DNA of 64,000 bases from an uncultured Clostridia bacterium (GCA_947625375.1 CANQOC010000001.1:1-64000), one strand, 5' to 3'. Numbered from the stretch's first letter, positions 15,868-24,428 are shown. Notes: generated by a model not told the origin, from the sequence alone. Numbers and translations: made by a program.

Positions 15868-16373
15868 GATAAATCCCCCTTCTTAAGCTTTTCAACCGCC
15901 CGATAGAGCGTCGATTTTACCGTGCTGAGCGGCATTTTTTCCGCCTTTGCAATCTCCTCGAGGCTCAGTCCGCAGAGGTGCCTTAAGAGCACGGTTTTCT
16001 TCTCGCGTTCGTTGAGGCGGTCCATGATAAGTCCGAGCAGCTCCTTGGCCTCCGCGACTTCCTCGGGCGACGAAGCGCCGTCGGAGAGCGATATGTCATC
16101 GAGCGGAACGGTTTTTCGGCGCTTTCTGAGAATATCGAGCGAGGAGTTGATTGCCGTCCTGACCGCCCAAGACCGAAAATACTCGGCGCTTCTGAGCTTT
16201 TTAATGCCCCGGCAGCACCGGTAAGCCGTCTCCTGTACGGCGTCGCGGGCGTCCTCTTCGTTACGAAGATAAATAAACGCCACACTGTACAGCTCTTGGG
16301 AGACGGATTCAAACAGCTCGGCAAAAGCTGCCCTATCCCCCGAAATTGCGCGCTCGGCAAGTGTTTTATCCAT
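15864..16373 (-). CDS. ECF sigma factor (locus 2)
   Basis: ECF sigma of about 169 aa. Region 2 holds LYSVAFIYLRNEEDARDAVQ and YFRSWAVRTAINSS; region 4 holds the HTH CGLSLEEIAKAEKMPLSTVKS. It is clearly paralogous to the sigma at 17757 (same VAFIYL-N--DA-DAVQETAYRC core). ATG 16373 is chosen because AAGGAGG lies 8 nt upstream. It forms an operon with the membrane protein that follows, behind a TGAAAC-N17-CGTCTAA promoter that is probably its own target. The SigV/SigM-like group is the nearest I can suggest. Confidence 0.9.
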   Translation of the reverse strand: MDKTLAERAISGDRAAFAELFESVSQELYSVAFIYLRNEEDARDAVQETAYRCCRGIKKLRSAEYFRSWAVRTAINSSLDILRKRRKTVPLDDISLSDGASSPEEVAEAKELLGLIMDRLNEREKKTVLLRHLCGLSLEEIAKAEKMPLSTVKSTLYRAVEKLKKGDLS

Positions 16374-16406
16374 TCTTTGCGACCTCCTTTTTTGCAGCTG
16401 CACAGG

Positions 16407-16436
16407 TTAGACGGCGACCGCCCCGAAAAAGTTTCA
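16407..16436 (-). promoter_or_regulatory. candidate ECF promoter, locus 2
   Basis: Minus strand -35 TGAAAC (16431-16436), 17-bp spacer, -10 CGTCTAA (16407-16413), 34 bp upstream of the sigma start. It is similar to known ECF promoters of the TGAAAC/CGTC type, and to the element before the paralogous locus at 18299. Confidence 0.65.
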
Positions 16437-16503
16437 TCGGTTTCATTATATATAAAAAAGCCGGTCATTTCAACCGGCTTCTTTATGATACATGATGGAG
16501 GGA

Positions 16504-17760
16504 TTATCCGATTTGCGACGACTGCGCGTCGAGGATTTCTCCGGTCTTCGCGTCGATGCTGTAGCGGTAGCTGAAGACTCCGCTTTCGTTTCCGCACTCA
16601 AATCCGACGGAATATGCCCCGCCGTCGAGGTCGATTGTGAATCCGCTTATTCTCGACTCTTCGGCGCCCGCGTCGCCGAGGGCAATCGCCTTTGCGTCGG
16701 CTTCGCTTATCATTCCCTCGGGGGCATCTGTCGAAACGGCTTCGTTGGCGGGTTTTGTCGGGTCGCCGTCATAGACCGAGCCAGAGATAATCTCGCCGGT
16801 GTGCGCGTCGATTACATAAGCATTCGAGACGGTGCTGTTCACAAGTCCGGCTCTTCCGAGATAGACGTCCCTGCCGTAGCCGTTCGGTTTTTCGGGGGTA
16901 TTTGCAGAGAATACCACCGACACCGCCGCTCCACTGCCGAGCTCGGGAACAGAGCCGATGTCCCTATAGATGAGCTTTTTCGCGTTATACAGACCGTAAT
17001 ACGAGCTGTCGGCGGTGTGAAGATGGCGGTCCTTCGCGCCCTTGATTTCGGTGACTGTCGCCTCGCTGACGCTTCCGGTCTTTCGGTCGATTTTGCAGCT
17101 GTAGGCGTATCCTCCGTGCTCGGCGACAACGGTATAGCCGTTTTCGTCGTACTCGCTGCTCGACTTATACATGCTGTCTTCACAGGCGGTCACGTTAAAG
17201 AGTCCGAACCAGTCGCTTGTGATGTCAAAGGCGTCGTTCACGGTCACTTCAAGATTTTCAGGCAGTTCCGCAACGTCCGCGCTCTTTCCGCTGTCCGACC
17301 TTGTGTATTCAAGGACGACTCCGGTCTTTCCGTCGACCTTCATCGAATAGCTGTATCTCCCCGCTGTGAAGCCGACGTTATATATCGGTCTCATTCCGCT
17401 GAGTCCGAGGCTTATCTCGGATTCGTCAATGCCTCCGACATCGACGTTTCCGCCGACAACAAGTCCGGCAAGCTCCTCCTTTTCGCCGTCCTCGGCGTGA
17501 ATCACGGCATATGACGCCGCATATGAATATGCCTTCTCCTTTCCGATGTTTCCCGCGAAGACCGCCGCCGTGACCGATACGCCCAAAAGACACACCGCCG
17601 CCGCTGCCGCCGCGCATACTGCCGCTATCCTTTTAACACTTCTTTTCATAGTTATACCTCTTCTTTCCGACGCCGCCCTTTCGATTCCGGAATTTACCGC
17701 GGCTTCAAGCTCCTCCGGGACGTCTATAAGGCCGAGCGCATTCAAAATATCATCTTTCAT
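16504..17760 (-). CDS. PepSY-domain membrane anti-sigma-like protein
   Basis: Membrane partner of the ECF sigma upstream (4-nt ATGA overlap). Cytoplasmic N-terminus of about 45 aa, one membrane helix (about 47-70) and an extracytoplasmic region of about 345 aa with at least three PepSY-like units, recognised by DGKTGVVLEYTRS, DRKTGSVSEATVT, DAHTGEIISGSVY and DAKTGEILDAQSS. The last unit with ISEADAKAIALGDAG is the clearest PepSY domain. PepSY domains often restrain peptidases, so it may sense or regulate an envelope protease. Function inferred. Confidence 0.7.
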   Translation of the reverse strand: MKDDILNALGLIDVPEELEAAVNSGIERAASERRGITMKRSVKRIAAVCAAAAAAVCLLGVSVTAAVFAGNIGKEKAYSYAASYAVIHAEDGEKEELAGLVVGGNVDVGGIDESEISLGLSGMRPIYNVGFTAGRYSYSMKVDGKTGVVLEYTRSDSGKSADVAELPENLEVTVNDAFDITSDWFGLFNVTACEDSMYKSSSEYDENGYTVVAEHGGYAYSCKIDRKTGSVSEATVTEIKGAKDRHLHTADSSYYGLYNAKKLIYRDIGSVPELGSGAAVSVVFSANTPEKPNGYGRDVYLGRAGLVNSTVSNAYVIDAHTGEIISGSVYDGDPTKPANEAVSTDAPEGMISEADAKAIALGDAGAEESRISGFTIDLDGGAYSVGFECGNESGVFSYRYSIDAKTGEILDAQSSQIG

Positions 17761-18266
17761 AAGAAGTTCTCCTTCTTCAACCTGTCTGTGGCGCGGTACA
17801 GCAATGTTTTAACCGTACCGAGCGGGAGTTTCAGCTCTTTCGATATCTCTGAAAACGACATTCCGTAGAGATGCTTCATCAGGAGCACGCTTTTTTCGCG
17901 CTCATCAAGCTTATCCATGAGTATGCCGAGCGTCACCGACGCCAGCGCGGAGTTCTCGCACGAAGCTCCCTCGGATATGACCGGCGCATCGTCGAGCGGA
18001 ACGATCCTTTTGCCGGAGCGAATCATATTGAGACAGCAGTTTATAAGCGTCCTGACTGCCCAAGTCCTGAAATACTCGCGGTTCTTAAGCTTTGATATGT
18101 TTTTGAAACACCTGTACGCGGTCTCCTGTACGGCGTCCAAGGCGTCATCACGGTTTTTGAGATAGATGAACGCGACGCGGTACAGCTCGCTCTGTACTTC
18201 GGAGAACAGCTCGGCAAAAGCCTTGCCGCCGCCCTCCGCCGCACGTTTAATTGTGTCGTTCTTCAA
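17757..18266 (-). CDS. ECF sigma factor (locus 3)
   Basis: ECF sigma of 169 aa, a paralogue of the one at 15864 with conserved region 2 (YRVAFIYLKNRDDALDAVQETAYRC is nearly the same in both) and region 4 HTH (GMSFSEISKELKLPLGTVKT). It starts at a TTG with AAAGGGTGA upstream. The stop overlaps the PepSY gene by 4 nt. A TGAAGC-N17-TGTCTAA element upstream suggests self-regulation. The two loci look like a tandem duplication whose membrane partners have diverged more than the sigma factors. Confidence 0.9.
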   Translation of the reverse strand: MKNDTIKRAAEGGGKAFAELFSEVQSELYRVAFIYLKNRDDALDAVQETAYRCFKNISKLKNREYFRTWAVRTLINCCLNMIRSGKRIVPLDDAPVISEGASCENSALASVTLGILMDKLDEREKSVLLMKHLYGMSFSEISKELKLPLGTVKTLLYRATDRLKKENFL

Positions 18267-18298
18267 ACTGAATCACCCTTTTTGCAGCGCTGTACTTA

Positions 18299-18328
18299 TT
18301 AGACACGCGTGAACCCGAAACGGCTTCA
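18299..18328 (-). promoter_or_regulatory. candidate ECF promoter, locus 3
   Basis: Minus strand -35 TGAAGC (18323-18328), 17-bp spacer, -10 TGTCTAA (18299-18305), 32 bp upstream of the sigma start. Same spacing and almost the same boxes as the locus 2 promoter. Confidence 0.6.
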
Positions 18329-18344
18329 AAAAATTCCGGAGCAG

Positions 18345-19133
18345 TCAGAGGCTGCCGCCGGAATCGGTGTCAAAATATCTGTTGACGCGGTAGAGATTGA
18401 GCCGACCGCTCTTCCCGATGAGCTCGACCGTGCGCATATACTTCAGAATATTGAGCGCACAGTTCGCCATGTCGGACGAAACGCCGGCGCGCGACGCAAA
18501 GTCCTTCGACGTAAACTCCTTCGGGAGACCGTCGGGTAGAAAGAGAAGATAGTCGGCGGCGTTGTCTAAAATGACCGAGTCGCCGATAGCGAAAGGAATC
18601 CTTTCGAGGCGCGTCGAGCGTTTTCGCTTGCGGCGCCCCGAGGCGCTTATTCCGCCGCCCGAAAGCTCGCGGTATTCCTCGACGTCAAACTGAATCAGGC
18701 GTACTGTTAGTTTATCCCAATCGAGGAAATATTTTATCTTTATAAGCTCGGGGAGCGCGTCGTACCAGTTTCCGACGTGCCGATGGCGCTGTGTGCGTAT
18801 TATCGCGCCGGTCTCGGGGTCAATATAGACCATCTTTCTTATGCGCGGAATCGGGTGGACGACGGTGACGTCATACCCCTCGAGCATGTAGTATTCAAGC
18901 TTTTCGCGCAGGAGGTTGAATCCCCTCGTCTGTATCTCGGTGATGTGATTCCCCGAGCATATGTCGGCGGTGAAGCGCCCGATTTTTACCTCGTGGCACT
19001 CCTTCATCGGCTCGAAGTAGTTTTTCAGAAAAACGTGAAGATACTTTTCCGAAAGCGTCCCGACGCCGTTGTCGACATGAAGCTCTTCGAGCGGCATTGA
19101 GCTTAGCTCTTCAAACCGCTTTATGTCAGTCAT
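18345..19133 (-). CDS. DUF8091-like protein, possible nuclease fold
   Basis: Conserved clostridial protein of 262 aa; I recall the family as DUF8091, function unknown. The N-terminal half has E29, D57 (GRFTADI) and E66-x-Q68 (ITEIQTRGF), spaced like the D...ExK/Q active site of PD-(D/E)XK nucleases. The C-terminal 80 residues (PKEFTSKDFASRAGVSSDMANCALNILKYM) look like a winged helix. ATG 19133 overlaps the preceding stop by 8 nt, so translation is coupled to the C_GCAxxG gene. The nuclease reading is inference. Confidence 0.65.
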   Translation of the reverse strand: MTDIKRFEELSSMPLEELHVDNGVGTLSEKYLHVFLKNYFEPMKECHEVKIGRFTADICSGNHITEIQTRGFNLLREKLEYYMLEGYDVTVVHPIPRIRKMVYIDPETGAIIRTQRHRHVGNWYDALPELIKIKYFLDWDKLTVRLIQFDVEEYRELSGGGISASGRRKRKRSTRLERIPFAIGDSVILDNAADYLLFLPDGLPKEFTSKDFASRAGVSSDMANCALNILKYMRTVELIGKSGRLNLYRVNRYFDTDSGGSL

Positions 19134-19578
19134 TCGGGTGCTCCGAAATGTATTTTTCAAGGATTTCCGCCGCAAGGGTAATAAGTCCGGGACAGGGGCG
19201 GGTCTTATAAAACTCGGCGGTTCTCGGAGGCGACTCAGGCTCGGAATGACCCTCTATTCCGAGAAGCTCGCGGCAGGTGAGCGAACCGGCGCGCTCCTCG
19301 AATTCGAGGCAGAGCTTTTGGATAAGGCGGTAGTGGTCGGACTTAAGCGTATGGTCATTGACCTCGTTATAGCCGTATATCGCGCTCGCGGCCATAACCA
19401 TTCCGCTGACCGCGCCGCAGGTCTCGCGAAGCCGTCCGAGTCCGCCGCCGAAGCCGCTTGCAAGCTTTAGCGCGGCGTCGCTCTCCATTCCGAATAGGTC
19501 GCAGAAGGCGCAGAACACCGCCTGTGAGCAGTTGCACCCCTGTAAAAAGAGTTCGTATGCGTATAATTTACGGTCCAT
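19126..19578 (-). CDS. C_GCAxxG_C_C family redox protein
   Basis: Putative redox-active protein of 150 aa named for its Cys pattern. Visible elements are GCNCSQAVFCAF (residues 14-25), the glycine-rich SGFGGGLGRLRETCGAVSG with its conserved Cys near 54-60 and a late Cys pair region (SLTCRELLG, TRPCPGLI). Such proteins probably bind an Fe-S cluster or carry a redox disulphide; the partner is unknown. It starts 12 nt after the GH115 stop and overlaps the next gene by 8 nt. Confidence 0.85.
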   Translation of the reverse strand: MDRKLYAYELFLQGCNCSQAVFCAFCDLFGMESDAALKLASGFGGGLGRLRETCGAVSGMVMAASAIYGYNEVNDHTLKSDHYRLIQKLCLEFEERAGSLTCRELLGIEGHSEPESPPRTAEFYKTRPCPGLITLAAEILEKYISEHPND

Positions 19579-19590
19579 AAATTAGCTCCA

Positions 19591-22545
19591 TTACTTAGTG
19601 TAATAGCTTTCGGGCGCGCCGAAATAAGTGCGCTCCGGTTCATGCCCGACCGGATATGCGACAAGCTTTTCGAGAATGATGTTCGGGTCGCCGCCGATGA
19701 TTCTGACGGTGTTGACGCCCTCGGGCACCTCAATGTTCGTCTTTACGCGGCGGATTTTTTCAAGGACCTCGGTCCCCCAGACCGCGCTGCCGTGCATTCC
19801 CGGCTTATAGCCGTCGGGGACGGTGTGTATAACGTCGACGTCTCCGCCGTTCACCGATACGCCGATTCTTAGCTTAGCGTCAATCGCGACGGGGTTGCGG
19901 TTGCTGAGCCAGAGTTCAAGCTTATATTCCCCGGCTTTTTCGGCCGCAAAGCTGTATTCCATATACGGCGCGTCGGCGATATATGCGTCGGTGTCCTTGT
20001 CGAGATATTTCGAGGTCGACGGCAGAATCTTCATCGCCGGGGTGTCGAGTCTCGAAAGATGGTCGATTCCGAGCCACTCGGCGCCGTCAAATCCCTTTTT
20101 AGCCGAATAGTGCGACGCTTCAATCGAGATATATCCCTCGGTGTCGACAAACGTCATCGGCGGATAGCTGTATTCCCCGCCGGCATAGACCTTCATCTTT
20201 GCGGTGGTCTTCCCGAGCGGCTTGTCATACATCTCTTCGTCTGGGTCATAGACCTTTTCGCCCTTGAAGAGACATTCGACCTCGACGCTTGCGCAGTCGG
20301 TTCCCGAGAGCGCGGCGCGGTCGCAGAAGACATCGACCGAGACTATCCCCTCTTCGGGAAGAAGCGTCCCCGACGTCCTCTCGAATTTAAGCCAAGGCTT
20401 GTCGCAGCGGATTTTATATTCAACCTCGGCCGAGCTTCCGGTCTCGATGTTTACGGTGATGCGCTCGGTGTCGGGGCGCATGAATTCGCGGTTTTCGAGC
20501 ACCGGCGACGACACCCAGTAGGTTCCGATTGAATACTTCTCACTTCCGGCGAACGAGACATATGACTTCGGCGACGGCACCGGCACGACCTCGCTGACGA
20601 GCGGATATCTCCAGTCCTCGTTGTTCCAGCTCCTGAACCCGTGGTGCGCCGAATCGGCCATATGAATCCACTTTCCGTCAAGAAGCGAATCGAATTCGCG
20701 GCGAAGGTCGTCGTCAAGCTTCGAGCGCTTTTTGACGCAGTCGAGATACTTATTCGCGGCAAGGCTTCCGTGCGAAGCATAGAAGCCGTTCAGACCCGCT
20801 TCGACCGACATCTGTACAAGATTGAGCGACGCAACCGCGGGATAGTAAAGCTCATAGAACACCGACGCCTTTATCGGCTCGGGCGCGTTCTTATAAAGCC
20901 TGTCCGCGGTGTCGATGATGTTCTGACACTCCGAAAGGACCTTTTCGCCCTCTCTGAAGCTTATCGGAGAATATACGTTCTGATTCATCGACTCGGGGGT
21001 GCGGGCGTTGTTGTATTTGGTGTACCCGTTGAGGACGGTGAAGACGTCCTCGAGCTGTGCCTCGTCGAACCAGTCGCCGTATTGCTGCCTAATCCAGTCG
21101 CGGACAAAGCCTTCGACGCTGTTGAGCGCGGTCGTGCCGTATTTCTCGAAGTCATACGCGAGCGCCATGAAGTAGCAGAGCGGATATTCAAGTCCCTTTA
21201 TGTCCCCGAGGTTCACTATCCAGAGGTCGCGGATTCCGTAGTCATAAGCCATCGTCATCTGTTCCCATGTCTTCGAGAGGCGGTTGGTGTTCATCCACTC
21301 ATAGGAAATCGACGCGCCGTGGTAGTCGTAGTGATAGTACATTCCGAAGCCGCCGTTGTGGTCGCGGTCGGAGTCGTCGGGGATAAAGCGAAGATTTCCG
21401 TATGTATCGTCACAGAGCATCAGGGTGACGCCGTCGAGAGCGTCCCAGTTTTTAAGTCCCGTTGTGTTCTTGTCGCCGTGATAGAAGTCCTCGACCTCGT
21501 AGTAAAGCGCGAGCATTCTCGGAATATTCGACAGCTCAGGGTCGACAATCTCTTTCATCAGCTGATTCTGTGTGTTGATGACGTTTCTTAAGACGTTGAT
21601 GTTGTCCTCGAGGGTTGCGTTCTTTCCGAGGAGGAGCGAGTCGTTCTCGCCTCTCATGCCGATTGTGATGAGGTTTTCAAAGTCCTTGCTTCTCTTGAGT
21701 CCGTCGCGCCAAAATTCGGTGATAGCGTCTTTATTCGAGATGAAGCTCCAGGTGTTGTCGTCTCCGTATTTCTTATAAATATGCTGCCACTCGGCGCCGG
21801 CTCTGCACATCGGCTCGTGGTGGGACGCTCCGACGATGATTCCGTATGTGTCGGCGAGCTCGGCGTTGAGGAGTCCGGGGCCGTCGTCCCAGAACTGTCC
21901 GGTCCACATCGCGGGCCAGAGATAGTTTCCCTTAAGCCTTAAAATAAGCTTGAACACATGGTCATACGCCTTTGCGTTATAGCCGCCGAAGCGCTTTTTG
22001 CTCCAGCCGCCGAACGCCGGCCAGTCGTCGTTGATGAAGAGTCCGCGGTACCTCACCGACGGCACCTTAGAGACAAATGGCAAGTCAAGCGAAAGAACGA
22101 CCTCACTCTTTTGCTTCGGGACGACGTCACCCCAATAGACGAGCGGCGAGACGCCGATTCTCTCCGAGACGTCGAAGAGGCCGTATATCGTTCCCCTCTT
22201 GTCGCTGCCGCAGATGACGAGCGCTTCCTCGATGCCGCTTCTGCCGTCAAAGGGGTTTTTCAGGACGGTGAGCGAGAACACCTCGCGCTTTCCGCTGACC
22301 GCCGAGGTGTCTATAAGTCCCTTTTCGGCGAGATTATCTATGATTTTTGATTTCCCGAGGGTTCCCACGACGATGACGCTCTTCGAGGCCGCTTTTTCGA
22401 TTGAGTCAACGACGTTCGGGAGCTTTCCGCAGACGAGCGAGATGTCCCTTGCATGCTCCCCTGCAATCATTCTTACGCCCTTGAAGTCCTCCGCGTCAAC
22501 GACAATGTCGCAGACGCCGCCGGAATATATTCTGAAATTGCTCAT
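19591..22545 (-). CDS. GH115 alpha-glucuronidase
   Basis: Glycoside hydrolase of 984 aa matching family GH115 (xylan alpha-1,2-glucuronidase, removing glucuronate or 4-O-methylglucuronate side chains). Recognisable stretches are RYRGLFINDDWPAFGGW, LKGNYLWPAMW and GIIVGASHHEPMCRAG in the catalytic part (about residues 165-260), followed by YGIRDLWIVNLGDIKGLE near 435 and beta-sandwich C-terminal domains. No signal peptide, so it should work inside the cell on imported xylo-oligosaccharides. No xylan transporter or other glycosidase is nearby. Confidence 0.85.
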   Translation of the reverse strand: MSNFRIYSGGVCDIVVDAEDFKGVRMIAGEHARDISLVCGKLPNVVDSIEKAASKSVIVVGTLGKSKIIDNLAEKGLIDTSAVSGKREVFSLTVLKNPFDGRSGIEEALVICGSDKRGTIYGLFDVSERIGVSPLVYWGDVVPKQKSEVVLSLDLPFVSKVPSVRYRGLFINDDWPAFGGWSKKRFGGYNAKAYDHVFKLILRLKGNYLWPAMWTGQFWDDGPGLLNAELADTYGIIVGASHHEPMCRAGAEWQHIYKKYGDDNTWSFISNKDAITEFWRDGLKRSKDFENLITIGMRGENDSLLLGKNATLEDNINVLRNVINTQNQLMKEIVDPELSNIPRMLALYYEVEDFYHGDKNTTGLKNWDALDGVTLMLCDDTYGNLRFIPDDSDRDHNGGFGMYYHYDYHGASISYEWMNTNRLSKTWEQMTMAYDYGIRDLWIVNLGDIKGLEYPLCYFMALAYDFEKYGTTALNSVEGFVRDWIRQQYGDWFDEAQLEDVFTVLNGYTKYNNARTPESMNQNVYSPISFREGEKVLSECQNIIDTADRLYKNAPEPIKASVFYELYYPAVASLNLVQMSVEAGLNGFYASHGSLAANKYLDCVKKRSKLDDDLRREFDSLLDGKWIHMADSAHHGFRSWNNEDWRYPLVSEVVPVPSPKSYVSFAGSEKYSIGTYWVSSPVLENREFMRPDTERITVNIETGSSAEVEYKIRCDKPWLKFERTSGTLLPEEGIVSVDVFCDRAALSGTDCASVEVECLFKGEKVYDPDEEMYDKPLGKTTAKMKVYAGGEYSYPPMTFVDTEGYISIEASHYSAKKGFDGAEWLGIDHLSRLDTPAMKILPSTSKYLDKDTDAYIADAPYMEYSFAAEKAGEYKLELWLSNRNPVAIDAKLRIGVSVNGGDVDVIHTVPDGYKPGMHGSAVWGTEVLEKIRRVKTNIEVPEGVNTVRIIGGDPNIILEKLVAYPVGHEPERTYFGAPESYYTK

Positions 22546-22582
22546 AATCGCCTCTCCATTTCAAAAAATTTTTATCCCTACA

Positions 22583-22611
22583 ATTATAGCACAATCGGCG
22601 GACGTTTGCCA
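22583..22611 (-). promoter_or_regulatory. extended -10 promoter for GH115 gene
   Basis: Minus strand -10 TATAAT (22583-22588) preceded by TGC, 17-bp spacer and a weak -35 TGGCAA (22606-22611). It lies 37 bp before the GH115 start. The remaining gap up to 22680 shows nothing else. Confidence 0.6.
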
Positions 22612-22680
22612 TAGTTTTTTGAAAAATATATCTTCCCGCAAGCAAATCTGCCGTAATGCAAGGATTTTTCCGATATATCA

Positions 22681-22724
22681 TCAAAAAAAGGGCGACTTCC
22701 GTCACCCCGAGTATCACTTCGCCC
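22681..22724 (-). terminator. terminator of VTT-protein gene
   Basis: Minus strand stem GGGCGA/TCGCCC (arms 22719-22724 and 22690-22695) with an internal imperfect stem, followed by TTTTTTT. The 5' arm includes the last codons of the gene. Confidence 0.7.
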
Positions 22725-23427
22725 GCGTTTTTATCTCCGACTTCGCGGTTCGGAAGATGTTTATAATCCTGTCTTTATAGAGTATGCTGACTATTCCTAT
22801 CACGGCGACTATTGCCGAAAGAACGATTGCGAGGACGATATTTCCATTTCCGAGACTCGACCCGAAGACGATTGACATTATCATCGACGGCGCTCTTGCG
22901 CTTATCGAGAGGACAAAGAACGTCGACGGCTTAATCTTCGTCAGCGGAGCAATATAGGTGAGCGCGTCCTTCGGCATGACCGGTATAAGGTAGAGAATGA
23001 AGACGGCAAGCTCGACCTTCTTTGTGTCCTGTAAAAATCCGAGCTTTTTGATTCCCTTTGAGTCGACAAGAGCCTCGACAAGCGGCATTCCGAGAAGTCT
23101 TACGATGTAAAACACAACCGCTTCGCCGGCGAATGTCCCGAGTATGCAGAGAACCGAACCCCAGAATCCGCCGAAGAGGACTCCGCTCAGAATCTGTACC
23201 ACCGCGCCGGGAATCAGCGCCACAACAATCTGCAGCACCTGTAAAAAAAGGAACACCGCGACGCCGAGGATAAGGTTGCTGTCGACAAGAGCCTCGAGCC
23301 TTGCCCTCCCCTCGTCGCTCGCGAGCATCGGCACTATCGGAAGACAGACGACGGTCAGCGCGACGGTCACGGCGATAAAGATTATCAGCGCGGCAATCCT
23401 CACCGTTCGTTTTTGTTTATCGTTCAT
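22714..23427 (-). CDS. TVP38/TMEM64 (VTT domain) membrane protein
   Basis: Integral membrane protein of the DedA/VTT superfamily, 237 aa. About six hydrophobic segments; the VTT core includes LIPGAVVQILSGVLFGGFWGSVLCILGTFAGEAVVFYIVRLLG in its family position (about residues 73-115), and the re-entrant-like PVMPKDALTYIAPLTKI near 148. Family members are linked to lipid scrambling or membrane homeostasis. ATG 23427 has AAGAGG upstream. It is preceded by another membrane-protein gene 9 nt away, a likely two-gene operon. Confidence 0.88.
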   Translation of the reverse strand: MNDKQKRTVRIAALIIFIAVTVALTVVCLPIVPMLASDEGRARLEALVDSNLILGVAVFLFLQVLQIVVALIPGAVVQILSGVLFGGFWGSVLCILGTFAGEAVVFYIVRLLGMPLVEALVDSKGIKKLGFLQDTKKVELAVFILYLIPVMPKDALTYIAPLTKIKPSTFFVLSISARAPSMIMSIVFGSSLGNGNIVLAIVLSAIVAVIGIVSILYKDRIINIFRTAKSEIKTRAK

Positions 23428-23436
23428 TTTTACCTC

Positions 23437-23964
23437 TTATTTTCTTCTGAAAATGGCTTTTCTGAGCTTTTTCTCATAGAGGACGGACAGCCGCCTGAAC
23501 GAGATTTCATAGAGCACAGCGATTATATTCGCGAATATAAGCAGAATCGGGACGGTCCACTTGCCGAAGTCGTCGAGGGTGACCGCGGTGAAGAGCTTTG
23601 TCAGCACAAAATAGCTCGCTGCAACCGCCGCGTTGAATATCCCGAGCCGAATCACCCACTGCAAAACGGCGCTCTTAAGCTTTATTATATATTGGTCGAG
23701 GACGGTATAATATCCGAAATACGCCAAGAACAGCATCGCCGACTCCTTGTCCGGCGAGAGGATAAGCGCAAGAAGCGAAACGCTCACATATGACACAATC
23801 GCGGTCCTGCACCCACATTCATAGTAGAGGACATACATAAGCAGTCCGCAGAGCATCGGAAAGACATATACGAGCACCGGAAACAGTCCGACCGAAAACA
23901 TCATAAGTATACAAAGCGCCGAGACGATTCCGCCGAGCGCTATGCTGAAACTCAGCTTTTTCAA
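23437..23964 (-). CDS. conserved membrane protein, unknown
   Basis: I do not recognise the family. The 175 aa sequence is mostly hydrophobic, with five or six helices (from about residue 4 to 150) and a basic C-terminus (RRLSVLYEKKLRKAIFRRK). The pattern of short loops is that of a small transporter or YybS-like membrane protein, but no signature supports this. I prefer the TTG at 23964 because AAAGGACGG lies just upstream; a longer frame starts at 23997. It lies just upstream of the VTT gene. Confidence 0.6.
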   Translation of the reverse strand: MKKLSFSIALGGIVSALCILMMFSVGLFPVLVYVFPMLCGLLMYVLYYECGCRTAIVSYVSVSLLALILSPDKESAMLFLAYFGYYTVLDQYIIKLKSAVLQWVIRLGIFNAAVAASYFVLTKLFTAVTLDDFGKWTVPILLIFANIIAVLYEISFRRLSVLYEKKLRKAIFRRK

Positions 23965-24053
23965 AGTATCCCGTCCTTTAATGTCGGTATTATACACCCT
24001 TTACGGTTAAATTCCAATAGGCAAAAGCTTAAGATTTTATTAAGATTATGTAC

Positions 24054-24428
24054 TTATCCCTTTGATTTACAGCTCTCGCACCCGCCGAAGATGTCGGAAA
24101 TCGGTTCAAGGACGGTCCCCGACTTAAGTATTCCGAGCTTTTTTGCGGATTCAACGCTTTTCGGCATGAACTCGGCGCGCTCGACTCCGCGCGAAGCGGC
24201 AAGAAAGAGTATGCTCCTTAAAATCCCGTCCGAAAGCATAAGGTCGCCGCCGTCGGATATCATATATACGGTGATTCCGTCGGGCGTTAGGCGGTAAATT
24301 CCGTATCCGTCGACGCTTTCGCCGTTCACGGCCTCGGAAATGCTTATTCCTGCGTCGCCCGAAAGACCGAGCTCGGAAAGCAGGTCTTCATATCCCTTAA
24401 CGCCGTCTTTTTTTATTATCTGCAGCAC
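24054..24428 (-). CDS. small conserved protein, unknown
   Basis: Not recognised. It encodes 124 aa, soluble, with an N-terminal helix (IIKKDGVKGYEDLLSEL), a central beta-rich part (GYGIYRLTPDGITVYMIS) and a C-terminal CESCKSKG that could bind a metal. The GTG start at 24428 has AAGGGAG upstream and lies inside the last 32 bases of rluB, so the two genes are translationally linked. The sequence reads like a GNAT-type remnant (LRSILFLAASRG) but I cannot support that. Confidence 0.6.
   Translation of the reverse strand: MLQIIKKDGVKGYEDLLSELGLSGDAGISISEAVNGESVDGYGIYRLTPDGITVYMISDGGDLMLSDGILRSILFLAASRGVERAEFMPKSVESAKKLGILKSGTVLEPISDIFGGCESCKSKG

Noticed and set aside
20641..21591. Long open frame antisense to the GH115 gene
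   Set aside because: It follows the codon periodicity of the opposite gene, has no ribosome binding site or recognisable motif, and GC-rich third positions create such frames in many places here (also 16492-17514 and 25167-26054).
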